Source: Cyclobacteriaceae bacterium (lineage in GTDB: Bacteria > Bacteroidota > Bacteroidia > Cytophagales > Cyclobacteriaceae). From it: 64,000 bases of DNA. The position numbers were made by a program, and so were the translations under genes. Location: positions 124,001 through 188,000 of the forward strand of contig JAEUUI010000008.1 of NCBI GenBank assembly GCA_016786585.1, in the 5' to 3' direction. Below are positions 1 to 8,880 of the stretch, in pieces; positions within the stretch are counted from its first letter, which is position 1, and each line of letters begins with the position of its first letter. A model generated the notes under the pieces. It was not told where the DNA came from, searched no databases, and saw only the letters and a list, made by a program, of their open reading frames with translations.

Positions 1-11
1 TCTTTTCTTTC

Positions 12-62
12 TGTACGGTATTTTTCCGTACACTATGGAACTTTGTACGGTATTTTTCCGTA
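12..62 (+). promoter_or_regulatory. Duplicated operator upstream of the toxin-antitoxin operon
   Basis: The 19-nt sequence TGTACGGTATTTTTCCGTA occurs twice, at 12-30 and 44-62. The copies are 32 nt apart, close to three helical turns, so both face the same side of the DNA. Each copy is itself an inverted repeat, TACGG-N7-CCGTA. The second copy ends 10 nt before the antitoxin start codon and runs into a weak -7-like element (TATACTTG). DUF1778 antitoxins have an N-terminal ribbon-helix-helix fold and typically repress their own operon through such palindromes; that these sites are the operator is inferred from position and symmetry. Confidence 0.7.
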
Positions 63-72
63 TACTTGCATT

Positions 73-354
73 ATGGCGTTAAAAACAAAACTGACAGACA
101 TCACGCGCTTCGATACGCGCCTGCCCAAAGAGCAAAAAGAGTTTTTTGAGGAAGCTGTGGCCCTGGGTGGCTACCGATCGCTTTCTGATTTTATTATCAG
201 CAGTGCAATGGAAAAAGCAAAGGTTATCGTTGAAGAACGTAAGACTCTGTTAGCCACTAAGAGGGACCGTGAGATATTTTTCAATGCCTTACTTAATCCT
301 GCCAAACCTACTGGTAAACTGAAGGCTGCGGCGAAGCGGTACAAACAGTCTTAA
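73..354 (+). CDS. DUF1778 (TacA-like) antitoxin
   Basis: A 93-aa protein read from the ATG at 73. An upstream in-frame TTG at 43 lies inside the operator repeat and is unlikely to be used. The N-terminal half (TDITRFDTRLPKEQKEFFEEA, then a helix with SLSDFIISSA) has the ribbon-helix-helix pattern of DUF1778 proteins. The Lys-rich C-terminal tail is the part that usually wraps the acetyltransferase toxin. It is followed after one base by a GNAT toxin gene, the standard order for this type II toxin-antitoxin family. Its expected roles are to neutralise the toxin and, with it, repress the operon. Family assignment is firm; activity is inferred. Confidence 0.85.
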   Translation: MALKTKLTDITRFDTRLPKEQKEFFEEAVALGGYRSLSDFIISSAMEKAKVIVEERKTLLATKRDREIFFNALLNPAKPTGKLKAAAKRYKQS

Positions 355-355
355 A

Positions 356-859
356 ATGATTTTTAAGACAGTTCGGCTAGCCCCGATTCATAATCGGGAT
401 GATTTTTCTTGTGGTAAAGACTTGCTGGATTCATACCTGAAAAAGCAGGTTAATCAGGACATCAAAAGAAAACTCTCGACTTGCTTTATCCTCGAAGGAG
501 AAGATCGCACCATTAAAGGATATTACACATTGTCCAATGGCAGTGTTCCGCTGGAGATCGTCCCGGACGAACTCAAAAAGAAGATGCCAAGGTCTTATGC
601 CGATCTTCCAACCACACTTCTGGGAAGACTCGCGGTAGACAAGAGGTTTCGGGGCCAGCGGTTTGGAGAAACTCTTCTTATCGATGCCTTGAAACGTTGT
701 TACGCATTGTCTGAGCAGATTGGCTCCATGGCGGTAGTGGTTGATCCACTGGATGCCGAAGCGGTTTCGTTTTATGAACAGTACGGCTTTATTGCATTGG
801 AAAGTGGCCGGATGTTCCTGTCTATGAAAACCATAGCTGAACTTTTTAAGTCGGCTTAA
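356..859 (+). CDS. GNAT acetyltransferase toxin (TacT-like)
   Basis: A 167-aa single-domain GNAT protein, the usual length of DUF1778-associated toxins. The acetyl-CoA loop is visible at about residues 99-104 (RGQRFG, a common variant of the Q/RxxGxG/A loop in this family). The C-terminal FYEQYGF at 139-145 carries the tyrosine expected to act in catalysis. TacT-type toxins acetylate the amino group of charged tRNAs and stop translation; the target here cannot be read from sequence. The ATG is one base after the antitoxin stop codon, so the pair is translationally coupled. The frame is intact with no sign of decay. Confidence 0.85.
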   Translation: MIFKTVRLAPIHNRDDFSCGKDLLDSYLKKQVNQDIKRKLSTCFILEGEDRTIKGYYTLSNGSVPLEIVPDELKKKMPRSYADLPTTLLGRLAVDKRFRGQRFGETLLIDALKRCYALSEQIGSMAVVVDPLDAEAVSFYEQYGFIALESGRMFLSMKTIAELFKSA

Positions 860-906
860 TCACAATTAAACGGCCATTGTTTTTAGCATTGGCTTTCGTG
901 AGAGCG

Positions 907-2325
907 TCACGCAAGAAACCAGTCTTCAACTACGTGTAAATTCTTTTTAGCGCGTGTAACCGCGGTATACCACCATTGATAGATTTGAGGTCTCGGTAAC
1001 CCCTGAATTTTGTTATCAAGGTATAAGTAAACATTGTTCCATTCACCGCCTTGGCATTTATGGCAAGTAAGGGCGTAGCCAAAAACCGATTTGATGGCGT
1101 TGAGGTAAGGATCAGTAAGCATTTCATCGTTAAACTGTTCATCTCCCTGCGCAATATTCTTTTCCTTCATTCGCAAATAGAAGTCGAGCATTAATTCCCG
1201 GTGTTGCTGAGATGTTAAATTAGTGTCTTTGGTGTAAAGAATATCTTCTATTAAAAATGAAGATTGGATGATTTTTGAAAATTGCTCTTGGACTTCTACC
1301 CAAAGAAAAGTTAGCCCGCATCTTTTCTCCCGATGACCAATATGTTTAACAATTACGTGATCGCCATTTACCAGGCTTGACAGATGGTTATTCTGTGTTA
1401 CCATCAGCAGGTCACCAACAGAGAGTTCGGGCGTTCTGGCAAACGCAGATCGAACAATAGTATTAATGGCATGACAGTGTCCGTTTGTTTGCGAGATCAG
1501 GGTTGCGTTTTCAAAGCCATTATTTTTCACGTCTTTAATGTATTGACTGATCAGGCTTGCGTGTGATTCGTGAAAGGTAATGTTCTCAAATCCTTTAAGA
1601 GGTAATTTCGCCCATCGCTGCGCTGGATTAAGCCTGAAAAGTTCCCGAAGTTCAAATGAAGCTTTTATAATTCCGCTATCATCGCTTTGTCGGATAATTT
1701 CCGTTAATTCAAATTCAGAAGCTGCAAAGGAGAATTTATTGGAAATATATTCTTTTGATAGTGCCGGTGAGGTAGCTTGTTCGATAGGAGGTAACTGGCA
1801 CGGATCTCCAACGAAAATGTACTTACCGAGCGGATCAAACGATAATAAGTCGGTTAGTAAGTCACCACTTCCGAAATTTGCAAACGAGCCTTTTTGCTCA
1901 GACGCATCTGAAATCATAGACGACTCATCAACGATGTAAATTGTTTCCGAAGTCGGGTTGATGGTTTTCAAGTCAAACATTAGCTTGATCTGTCCGGTAT
2001 TATTTTTTGATTTAGTCATTTTTTCGAGATCAGCATTTAACTGATTGAATCGGTATATATGACTATGAACCGTGCTTGATTTATTTTCGGTTTTATTGGA
2101 AAGGATTTTAGAGGCTCTGCCGGTTGATGCTAAAAGTACCACATCAATTCTCTTGCTATTGAGCCAGGAGATCAGTCCACTCATTAAGGTCGTTTTGCCG
2201 GTTCCTGCGTAACCATTCAGGATGAAAACCTTTTCTGTACTTTCAATAAAATCGATAATCGAAAGGAACGCCTTTATTTGCTGTGGCTTCAGTTTAAAAT
2301 GAAAGTATTTTGAATAGTCGGTCAT
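907..2325 (-). CDS. RecD/Dda-like superfamily 1 DNA helicase
   Basis: A 472-aa ATPase with Walker A GYAGTGKTT at residues 38-46, a Walker B-like IYIVDESSM near 129, and a C-terminal UvrD_C_2-type module with TCHKCQGGEWNNVY and the motif VI sequence YTAVTRAKK. This architecture matches small RecD2/Dda-like 5'-3' helicases. It lacks RecBCD partners nearby and an obvious nuclease domain, so it probably acts alone in repair or replication restart. It lies tail-to-tail with the toxin-antitoxin pair. A TATTTTTG element at 2423-2430 (minus strand) could be its -7 promoter box, but no good -33 element is visible. Confidence 0.85.
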   Translation of the reverse strand: MTDYSKYFHFKLKPQQIKAFLSIIDFIESTEKVFILNGYAGTGKTTLMSGLISWLNSKRIDVVLLASTGRASKILSNKTENKSSTVHSHIYRFNQLNADLEKMTKSKNNTGQIKLMFDLKTINPTSETIYIVDESSMISDASEQKGSFANFGSGDLLTDLLSFDPLGKYIFVGDPCQLPPIEQATSPALSKEYISNKFSFAASEFELTEIIRQSDDSGIIKASFELRELFRLNPAQRWAKLPLKGFENITFHESHASLISQYIKDVKNNGFENATLISQTNGHCHAINTIVRSAFARTPELSVGDLLMVTQNNHLSSLVNGDHVIVKHIGHREKRCGLTFLWVEVQEQFSKIIQSSFLIEDILYTKDTNLTSQQHRELMLDFYLRMKEKNIAQGDEQFNDEMLTDPYLNAIKSVFGYALTCHKCQGGEWNNVYLYLDNKIQGLPRPQIYQWWYTAVTRAKKNLHVVEDWFLA

Positions 2326-2437
2326 TGATCTTTCAAGCTGATCAGATGTTTGCGAAAGATGTTCACACTGTTTTGTGAAGTGAATATACAGGTTCCGGGA
2401 TACAGATCTGCCCGGAGGTTGACAAAAATACCTGTAA

Positions 2438-3271
2438 CTACCGACTCCGCTCGCGAAACCCGACAGGTGTTACGCCAAACGTGCGCTTAAACAACCGGAT
2501 GAATGAGCTTTTGTTTTCGAAGCCGCACGCGATCATCACCTGACTGATGTCCTGCCCGGATTTTTTTAATCGCATGGAGGCTTCTTTCAGGCGGATGTGA
2601 GTAAGGAATTGCCCGGGTGTTTTTTCGTACGCATGCTTGAATGATCGCAGAAAGTGATAACGCGATATTCCGGCTGTTTTTGAAAGCTCCGCCAGTGTGA
2701 TGTTGTCCGCGAAATTCTTCTTCATGTAGGCAGCTGCCTGCTTTAGTTTTTTGTGCAGGTCGAGTTGTGTTTCTTCTTTCGCGGCAACGATCTGTTTGGC
2801 TGTGTGGTACTGCGGCAGGTTAAACCATGGCGCTTTCGGTCGTGTTTTTGGGTAACCGTGTTTTTCACGAAAGGCTTTGCGCTCGGGTGTAAAGTCCCAC
2901 CAGTTTTTCGGTTTGCCCGGATGCGTGGCATAGTGCACCACCAGCCGGAATTGATCTTCCAGGCAAGGATCAATCCATGCACCCAGTTGTTGTTCGAACC
3001 GGTCGAGCAGTTTGGCGGGATCTTTTCCTTTCAGTTCGTTCAATGAATAATATCCCATCGAAATCAGGTCGTGCGCGAACCGGATTCCGATTTGCGGCAG
3101 ACTTTGAAACTCGGATAAAGCATAAAGCTCCATCGCGCGAATCTTCGAAGTATCAAGCAGTTTTTGAATCTCGCCGACGGAATGATGATGAACTTCTTTG
3201 AGCTTGATCTTTGCCGCGCGCAGCTTTTTCCGTTCGGCAGGAGTGAAGTCGAGATGGTTGATGTTATTCAT
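2438..3271 (-). CDS. Cdd1 helix-hairpin-helix / AraC-type HTH fusion regulator
   Basis: A 277-aa protein from the ATG at 3271, which overlaps the end of the upstream VOC gene by 8 nt; a longer in-frame start at 3331 would lie deep inside that gene. Residues about 1-140 resemble the Cdd1 'pathogenicity locus' family: a helix-hairpin-helix region (LPQIGIRFAHDLISMGYYSL) followed by WWDFTPERKAFREK. The last 100 residues are an AraC/XylS double helix-turn-helix (LAELSKTAGISRYHFLRSFK and the second motif SQVMIACGFENKSSFIRLFK). Its effector and targets are unknown. Overlap with the VOC gene suggests the two work together. Confidence 0.8.
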   Translation of the reverse strand: MNNINHLDFTPAERKKLRAAKIKLKEVHHHSVGEIQKLLDTSKIRAMELYALSEFQSLPQIGIRFAHDLISMGYYSLNELKGKDPAKLLDRFEQQLGAWIDPCLEDQFRLVVHYATHPGKPKNWWDFTPERKAFREKHGYPKTRPKAPWFNLPQYHTAKQIVAAKEETQLDLHKKLKQAAAYMKKNFADNITLAELSKTAGISRYHFLRSFKHAYEKTPGQFLTHIRLKEASMRLKKSGQDISQVMIACGFENKSSFIRLFKRTFGVTPVGFRERSR

Positions 3272-3641
3272 CTTCCGCGAAGGTGAGCATATAATTGTTG
3301 ATATCCACGATGGAGAACTCAGTAGCGCCATAAAAGGTTTTCTCCAACCCGGTAAGAACGTTTACTTTTCCTTTCACTTGTTCGAAAAACGCGCGGATAT
3401 TTTTCATCTTAATATACAGCAACAGTGAGCCTCCGTTTTGCCGGCTTATTGCAGGCAGCGTGTTTTCGATACTCCTGAAGGTCTGAAACATGACAATTAC
3501 AGTTCCGTTCTGCATCATTACAAAAATATTGTTGCCTTGCTCATCCGGAACGGATGCGACAACAGTGAACCCAAGCAGTTTATAAAACTCAACGGTGGCA
3601 TTCAGATCGTCCACGAAGATATTCGGTGCGATAGTTTCCAT
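3264..3641 (-). CDS. VOC (glyoxalase/bleomycin resistance) family protein
   Basis: A 125-aa protein with the N-terminal signature IAPNIFVDDLNATVEFYKLLGF and the C-terminal VDINNYMLTFAE strand, as in single-domain vicinal oxygen chelate proteins. These are metal-dependent dioxygenases, isomerases or drug-binding proteins; the substrate cannot be deduced, and the expected metal ligands are not all evident. Its 3' end overlaps the start of the Cdd1-AraC regulator gene by 8 nt, so the two are almost certainly co-translated. It may act as a ligand binder or effector for that regulator, which is inference. Confidence 0.75.
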   Translation of the reverse strand: METIAPNIFVDDLNATVEFYKLLGFTVVASVPDEQGNNIFVMMQNGTVIVMFQTFRSIENTLPAISRQNGGSLLLYIKMKNIRAFFEQVKGKVNVLTGLEKTFYGATEFSIVDINNYMLTFAEDE

Positions 3642-3724
3642 AGCTTTTTTATGGAAAGATACCCGGTCAGGCTTTACGGCCGTGTGCGAAAATTGCTAAG
3701 TATTAGACTCGTGCAACGATTGTG

Positions 3725-4087
3725 TTATTTGTAATACCGTGTATCGTTTGAACGCTTGCTTCGTCCGAGCAATGCGCCACCCGCCATAGCGGCAAAGCCG
3801 CCAACCAATCCTCCGATCAGTGAAGTAGCAAACAACAGCAGAGGCTTATTGATAAACAGAATTTTACTGATACGTTCGGCCAGTGGTGCTGTTGCCGTCA
3901 AATCCATCATCAATGCGAAAAACAGCCACAGTAAACCCACTCCCAAAAAGCCAGCTAAGAAGTTGTGCCGCGAATTAAACGCGACACCTCCTAAAAAGGC
4001 AGCAATGGCAATGCTCCACCACGGTAACAGTAACTCAAACACAAGGGCGAGTATGGCGATGGTTATCAGTTGTAACGTGAATCTCAT
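3725..4087 (-). CDS. Small hypothetical membrane protein
   Basis: A 120-aa protein with about four hydrophobic segments (residues 5-20, 24-38, 46-62 and 82-107), a glycine/alanine-rich last helix and a basic C-terminus (GRSKRSNDTRYYK). No family is recognised. Its ATG overlaps the stop codon of the penicillin-acylase-family gene by 4 nt (ATGA), so it is translated from the same message. Likely an inner-membrane accessory protein of unknown role. Confidence 0.6.
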   Translation of the reverse strand: MRFTLQLITIAILALVFELLLPWWSIAIAAFLGGVAFNSRHNFLAGFLGVGLLWLFFALMMDLTATAPLAERISKILFINKPLLLFATSLIGGLVGGFAAMAGGALLGRSKRSNDTRYYK

Positions 4088-6531
4088 TTTGAAACCGGGT
4101 TGAGTGTAAGCATGTAAAGTTTTTGACCTTCATCCGAGGTGTGGGGAAAAGACAATGAAAAATGTTTGTCGGCTACCCATGTATTGAGCAGGTTGCTGTA
4201 GTAATAACTTCCGGGGTTGCCGGATTGCCCACCCGGGTAAACACCCCAGGCCTTAACACCTGATTTCTCGAGACTTACCACCATACGCCATGAGGGGCCG
4301 TGCGTCCGTGAATGTGCGTTAACAATATCATGATTACCGCCATGCTTAACCGGAATATTAAAGGGCTGAAGTCTTAACAAATGCCCGATGTAACTGTCTT
4401 TATAATCGCCCCAGTCAACAGTTGAAAGATCCGGGTGCGCTTTCTTCCAGTCAACAATGTCTTGTACGCCTGCCTTAAACGACAGTTGAAGAACTTCTTT
4501 CGCGGTCTCTTTTTCTTTCGTGTTAACGATATCGAAGAAACTCAGGTCGGGTTTCTCTTTAATAAGTTTGATGGTGTTGTACGTTGTGGGCCGGCTCAGG
4601 GCCATGTCATCTTTTGCCATCTCATCCCAGATCATCGGCATGAGCTGATCCCACCAGGCTTCGTAATATGAGGCCGCTTCAGATTCGGCCGTGTTCATGT
4701 AATTCCACGATTTCAACGCAGCGTAAATCTTTTGTTCATCCGGGGTTAGTGCGGTGGTGTCAAGGTGAGATAAAAATGTCGGTAAACTTTCAGCGGCCTT
4801 CAGATTGTAGTTATCGCCCTGCAGCTTCATCATGTCTTCCACCGAAATCGCATTGGATTCGCGCAGCACCTGGTTGATCCGTCTGTTCCGGTATGCTTCC
4901 CAGTTAACCGCAGTGATGTAGTAAGGGTAGGTTGAGTCGGCCGGGTATTGATTGGCAGAACTCACAAATCCCCGCAAAGGGTTTTTATACATGACATTCT
5001 GTTCGTTCGGAATGTACGCTTGCCAGCCGTTTGAACTTTTGCTTCCATCCAGCACAAACTTTCCTTCGTTCTTTCTTCGCACCGGGTACTTGCCCTGGAT
5101 GCGCATTGCCACATCGCCTGACACAGACGCAAAGACAAAGTTTTGCGCGGGCGTTCCGAAATGATTTAACGCTTCCAGATAGTCGGTATGATTTTTTGCG
5201 CGATTAAGTTTGAAGAAGGTGAGCAGTTCTTCCGAACCATCGTGCGACATCCAGCGGAAGGCATGATCATTAAGCTCGTCCTGGGCATGGTAGGAGTGGT
5301 CGTAGGTAACAGGTCCCCAATGTGTGTACACAACGGTATCATAAAACGATTCGCTGTTCCGTACCTTAAATTCTTCAATCACTTTGTTCGTTGCTTTCCA
5401 TTCGCCATCCAGCAAATACTTGTCGCGTTTTGCGTTATCGTAAGTGATCTTAAACCAATCGACCAAATCGCGCTGTGCATTCGTTACACTCCAGGCAATT
5501 GAATCATTAAAGCCAATGATAACGCCCGGTGCTCCGGGTAACGATGCGCCCATTACATTTACATCGGTGCCATGAAGTTGCACCACATACCAGATCGAAG
5601 GCAGGGAAAGGTTGAGGTGAGGATCACCGCACAAAATAGGAGAGCCGGTAGAAGTTTTGCTGCCACTCACGGCCCAGTTGTTACTTCCTGTGGTAGGGTC
5701 TGATCCGGGAAGGCGTTTAACGTTGATAAACTCTTCCGGAACAGCCAGTGGCACGGTATCAAGCTTTACAGGTGTAAACTTCCAGTTGCCCGGATTGTTA
5801 ACGATTGGGTCGGTTTTCGGTTCACGGTCGGGATACAACAATTCCAGGTTTTCTTTGCCGAACAATTTCAGCGCATTGGTCATCTCAATGTCTTTATCAC
5901 CCATGTTAAGCGTTTGCGCCATGCTCTTGAGCAGTAACGCACACTTCAAGGTTGTCCACGGTTCGGGTTTATAGTCGAGAAGTTTGTATTCGACCGGAAG
6001 ATCTTTGTAGCTGAGTGAAGCAATGTATTGATTGATGCCTTCTGTATATTTTTCAACGATCATCCGGGAAGTTTCATTTTGCATCATCTGCTCATGTGCA
6101 TGCCGGGCAGCGTACACCATGCCTAACCTGCGCTGGCCCCGATCGTAGTCGAGAATCCTGCCCTCCGGACCCGCCCCGAGAACTTCCGAAATTCTTCCGG
6201 CAGCGGCATGCGTTTGAAATTCCATCTGCCAAAGCCGATGCACCGCGGTAACATATCCTTGTGCGAAATAAAGGTCTTCGTTATTGTTAGCAAAGATGTG
6301 CGGGATCATCAGGCTGTCGTACGTAACGGAAACCGGACCGCTGAGGCCGGCCACGTTAAACGACTCGCTTTTGAATTCAGACGGATCAATATTTTGCCAG
6401 AAGCCGTTAACCGGATCGAGGAATTTTCCGAACGGAGGAATGGGCGATCCCTTAACAACCCAGCGATTATCAAGCAGGTAAATCAACGCAACCGTAAGCA
6501 GCAGGGCACTCAGGAATTTGATGGTTTTCAT
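4084..6531 (-). CDS. Penicillin acylase family N-terminal nucleophile hydrolase
   Basis: An 815-aa precursor, typical in length for this Ntn-hydrolase family. An N-terminal hydrophobic segment (residues 3-20) serves as signal or anchor, followed by the alpha-chain region and the autoprocessing site at TTGSNNWAVSG. Ser283 in GSNNWAV should become the catalytic N-terminal serine of the beta chain after self-cleavage; NxxW and CGDPHL follow as usual. It acts in the periplasm or at the membrane. Family members hydrolyse amide bonds in beta-lactams, acyl-homoserine lactones or other N-acyl compounds, and sequence alone does not choose between these. It is the first gene of a two-gene unit with a small membrane protein. 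Confidence 0.88.
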   Translation of the reverse strand: MKTIKFLSALLLTVALIYLLDNRWVVKGSPIPPFGKFLDPVNGFWQNIDPSEFKSESFNVAGLSGPVSVTYDSLMIPHIFANNNEDLYFAQGYVTAVHRLWQMEFQTHAAAGRISEVLGAGPEGRILDYDRGQRRLGMVYAARHAHEQMMQNETSRMIVEKYTEGINQYIASLSYKDLPVEYKLLDYKPEPWTTLKCALLLKSMAQTLNMGDKDIEMTNALKLFGKENLELLYPDREPKTDPIVNNPGNWKFTPVKLDTVPLAVPEEFINVKRLPGSDPTTGSNNWAVSGSKTSTGSPILCGDPHLNLSLPSIWYVVQLHGTDVNVMGASLPGAPGVIIGFNDSIAWSVTNAQRDLVDWFKITYDNAKRDKYLLDGEWKATNKVIEEFKVRNSESFYDTVVYTHWGPVTYDHSYHAQDELNDHAFRWMSHDGSEELLTFFKLNRAKNHTDYLEALNHFGTPAQNFVFASVSGDVAMRIQGKYPVRRKNEGKFVLDGSKSSNGWQAYIPNEQNVMYKNPLRGFVSSANQYPADSTYPYYITAVNWEAYRNRRINQVLRESNAISVEDMMKLQGDNYNLKAAESLPTFLSHLDTTALTPDEQKIYAALKSWNYMNTAESEAASYYEAWWDQLMPMIWDEMAKDDMALSRPTTYNTIKLIKEKPDLSFFDIVNTKEKETAKEVLQLSFKAGVQDIVDWKKAHPDLSTVDWGDYKDSYIGHLLRLQPFNIPVKHGGNHDIVNAHSRTHGPSWRMVVSLEKSGVKAWGVYPGGQSGNPGSYYYSNLLNTWVADKHFSLSFPHTSDEGQKLYMLTLNPVSK

Positions 6532-6616
6532 GTAGGAGACCGGTTTGGTGTCTGAATGTAAAAAGCTTTTCCTAATTTTCGGACTTGAACCCTAAAAATA
6601 CATTAATCCAGCTGCA

Positions 6617-7156
6617 TTGAGACAGATTCTGAGCCTTTATACAAAAGAGCAGGTTAAAAAAGCCAGTGCGATTAAAGCCATTTTCTTCGATACCGATGGC
6701 GTACTCACCGATGGCAAAATCATTTATGACGACACCGGTCGGGAGATCAAGGCGTTCAATGTGAAAGACGGCTATATCATCAGTCATCTTAAAAAAGCGG
6801 GTATTGTTGTGGGGATCATTACCGGTCGTGATTCAAAAACGGTAAGTCACCGGGCTGCTGAGCTGAAGCTGGATTTTTGTCACCAGGGAATTGTTGACAA
6901 GCATTCGGTGTTTGAAAAGCTGGTGGAGTTTCACAAGCTGAAACGCAAGCAGGTTGCCTACATTGGCGATGACATTAATGATTTAAAAACACTTGCTGCA
7001 TGCGGACTTTCTGCCTGTCCGGCTGATGCAATGAGTTATGTAAAATCAAAAGTAGACGTGATTACACAGGCGAAGGGCGGGCAGGGTGTGTTACGGGAGA
7101 TTGCCGACCTGGTGCTGGCTGCACGGGGTGATATGGAAAAAATTCTAAAAGGATAA
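6617..7156 (+). CDS. kdsC: KdsC-type 3-deoxy-D-manno-octulosonate-8-phosphate phosphatase
   Basis: A 179-aa C0-type HAD phosphatase. The nucleophile motif is FFDTDGVLTDG (Asp25, Asp27), followed by the threonine motif IITGRDS and the C-terminal YIGDDINDL, the pattern of KdsC tetramers. It removes phosphate from Kdo-8-P in the cytoplasm, the step after KdsA in Kdo synthesis. The start is a TTG at 6617, chosen because the catalytic motif needs about 20 residues before it and no ATG is available. kdsA follows after 10 nt, which supports this function over generic HAD activity. Confidence 0.9.
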   Translation: MRQILSLYTKEQVKKASAIKAIFFDTDGVLTDGKIIYDDTGREIKAFNVKDGYIISHLKKAGIVVGIITGRDSKTVSHRAAELKLDFCHQGIVDKHSVFEKLVEFHKLKRKQVAYIGDDINDLKTLAACGLSACPADAMSYVKSKVDVITQAKGGQGVLREIADLVLAARGDMEKILKG

Positions 7157-7166
7157 TATCGGACGC

Positions 7167-7997
7167 ATGGAGAAATTTAAGAATATCGTAAAGATTGCAG
7201 ATCGCATTACACTGGGCAGCGACAAGATGGTTTTGTTTGCAGGGCCTTGTGCAGCCGAGAGCTACGAGATTTGCATGGAAGTTGGAACGACTGTGAAGCA
7301 GCTTTGCGCAGAACTCGGAATCGAATATGTTTTCAAGTCATCGTTCGATAAAGCAAACCGCACATCTTCCGGATCGTATCGCGGTAACTCGATGGAAACC
7401 GGGTTGGAAATATTGTCGCGAGTGAAACGGGAATTGAATGTACCCATCGTAACGGACGTGCACGAATCGTATCAATGTGCGGAGGCAGCTACAGTAGCTG
7501 ATGTGTTACAGATACCGGCCTTCCTGTGCCGCCAAACTGATCTTTTGAAGGCTGCAGCTAAAACCGGACGGGCGGTGAAAATTAAAAAGGGTCAGTTTAT
7601 GGCTCCTGAAGACATGCAATATGCTGTGCAGAAGGTGAGGGGCGAAGGAAACGACAACGTATTCCTGACCGAACGCGGAGCAAGCTTTGGTTATCATACA
7701 TTGGTTGTCGACATGCGCTCGCTTCCGATTATGCGCCAGTATTCACCGGTAATTTTTGATGTAACGCATTCCGTTCAACAGCCAGGCGGAAAAGGCGGAT
7801 CATCCGGTGGTCAGCGCGAGTTTGCACCTTTCTTGGCGCGTGCTGCGGCCGCGGTTGGTGTAGATGGATTCTTTATCGAAACGCATCCCAATCCGGAGAA
7901 AGCGTTAAGCGATGGTCCGAACATGATCCCGTTAAAAGAAATGGGAGCGTTTCTGAAGATGATTAAAGCGCACTGGGAACTTCAGCGCGTCAGCTAA
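7167..7997 (+). CDS. kdsA: 3-deoxy-8-phosphooctulonate synthase
   Basis: A 276-aa enzyme of the class I DAHP synthase-like fold with FAGPCAAES near residue 20, FKSSFDKANRTSS near 57, TDVHE near 96 and the C-terminal FDVTHSVQQPGG and FIETHPNPEKALSDG motifs that identify KdsA. It condenses phosphoenolpyruvate with arabinose-5-phosphate to Kdo-8-phosphate for lipopolysaccharide core assembly. It forms an operon with kdsC, ten bases upstream, so the two steps are made together. The length is normal for the family. Confidence 0.96.
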   Translation: MEKFKNIVKIADRITLGSDKMVLFAGPCAAESYEICMEVGTTVKQLCAELGIEYVFKSSFDKANRTSSGSYRGNSMETGLEILSRVKRELNVPIVTDVHESYQCAEAATVADVLQIPAFLCRQTDLLKAAAKTGRAVKIKKGQFMAPEDMQYAVQKVRGEGNDNVFLTERGASFGYHTLVVDMRSLPIMRQYSPVIFDVTHSVQQPGGKGGSSGGQREFAPFLARAAAAVGVDGFFIETHPNPEKALSDGPNMIPLKEMGAFLKMIKAHWELQRVS

Positions 7998-8003
7998 CAC
8001 GAT

Positions 8004-8876
8004 TTATCGGATTGAGTTTAGGTCGAATTCAGGGCTTGATACTTCGTTACTAACGTGTAGCGCACGATCGCGAATCCGGGCCTTTATCCGTAAGCGCGTG
8101 TTGCCAAATATTGCCAGGAAACTGGTATTCGGCATAGCATACCGGATCGTACCTTCGATCGGCCTGTCGGCATACGTAGGGAAGTCCTTCAATGAAGTCG
8201 GGAACCGGCCATCGTACGTGAGGCAGTATTCTTTAAACCAATCGAATTCGACAAAGTTTCCGCCCTGATACCGGAGAAATGTTACCTCGATGTTGTAGTG
8301 ATTCGGATTCGGTCTGTATAAAACAGCCTCTTTGATCTGGACGTACCTTTTTCCATTCAGGCGAATTGTATCCTGAATATCGAACGATGCGCTGGCCGAT
8401 TTGATGGGGATCAGTACATCCGACAGGAAGGAATAATTTAAACAACTGTTGGGATCGTAAGTTGGCAGATAACCGTAGTTCGGCTTTGACTTTGTTTTAC
8501 TTGTCACAAGCTTTCCGCCAATACTGTCGGGATTAAGAATGGTATAAATCGTTCCGCCCAGTCCCGTAGAAACAATTTCAGACAACACGGGGATAGTATC
8601 CCCGGAGCCAGCTGCGTCTTCCACATAGTAATTTTCGAAATGATAGGGAGGGTCAAAATCGGTCGGGTTGAGGGAACTCAAACCCACATCGCCATTGCCA
8701 TCTTTAAAATCCAGGTATAAAATCAGCGAATCGTAGTCTGCAGCGCCTCCAACCTCTTTAAACTTGATGTCTTTAAATGTGATTTGAGGTATGTCACTGA
8801 ACTCCGGAGGATCGAAACAGCTACTCACCAGAACACTTGAAAAACAAAACAAAACTATCCCCTTAATAACCCGCAT
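8004..8876 (-). CDS. Hypothetical secreted lipoprotein
   Basis: A 290-aa protein with a signal sequence ending in the lipobox-like VLVSSC (Cys20), then a Bacteroidota-style linker (FDPPEFSDIP). The body has an early strand ITFKDIKFKE and an acidic LDFKDGNGDVGL segment, recalling Ca-binding or immunoglobulin-like beta domains often seen in gliding/secretion-related lipoproteins of this phylum. No named family is recognised. It is convergent with kdsA and divergent from the LuxE-like gene, with 44 bp separating the two divergent starts. Confidence 0.75.
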   Translation of the reverse strand: MRVIKGIVLFCFSSVLVSSCFDPPEFSDIPQITFKDIKFKEVGGAADYDSLILYLDFKDGNGDVGLSSLNPTDFDPPYHFENYYVEDAAGSGDTIPVLSEIVSTGLGGTIYTILNPDSIGGKLVTSKTKSKPNYGYLPTYDPNSCLNYSFLSDVLIPIKSASASFDIQDTIRLNGKRYVQIKEAVLYRPNPNHYNIEVTFLRYQGGNFVEFDWFKEYCLTYDGRFPTSLKDFPTYADRPIEGTIRYAMPNTSFLAIFGNTRLRIKARIRDRALHVSNEVSSPEFDLNSIR

Positions 8877-8880
8877 GCTG

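Noticed and set aside
859-906. Terminator after the toxin gene (CAAT...ATTG followed by Ts)
   Set aside because: Only four base pairs with a long loop; too weak to call.
1-3700. Mobile genetic element at the left edge
   Set aside because: A toxin-antitoxin pair and a helicase are present, but no integrase, transposase, terminal repeats or att-like duplication was seen.
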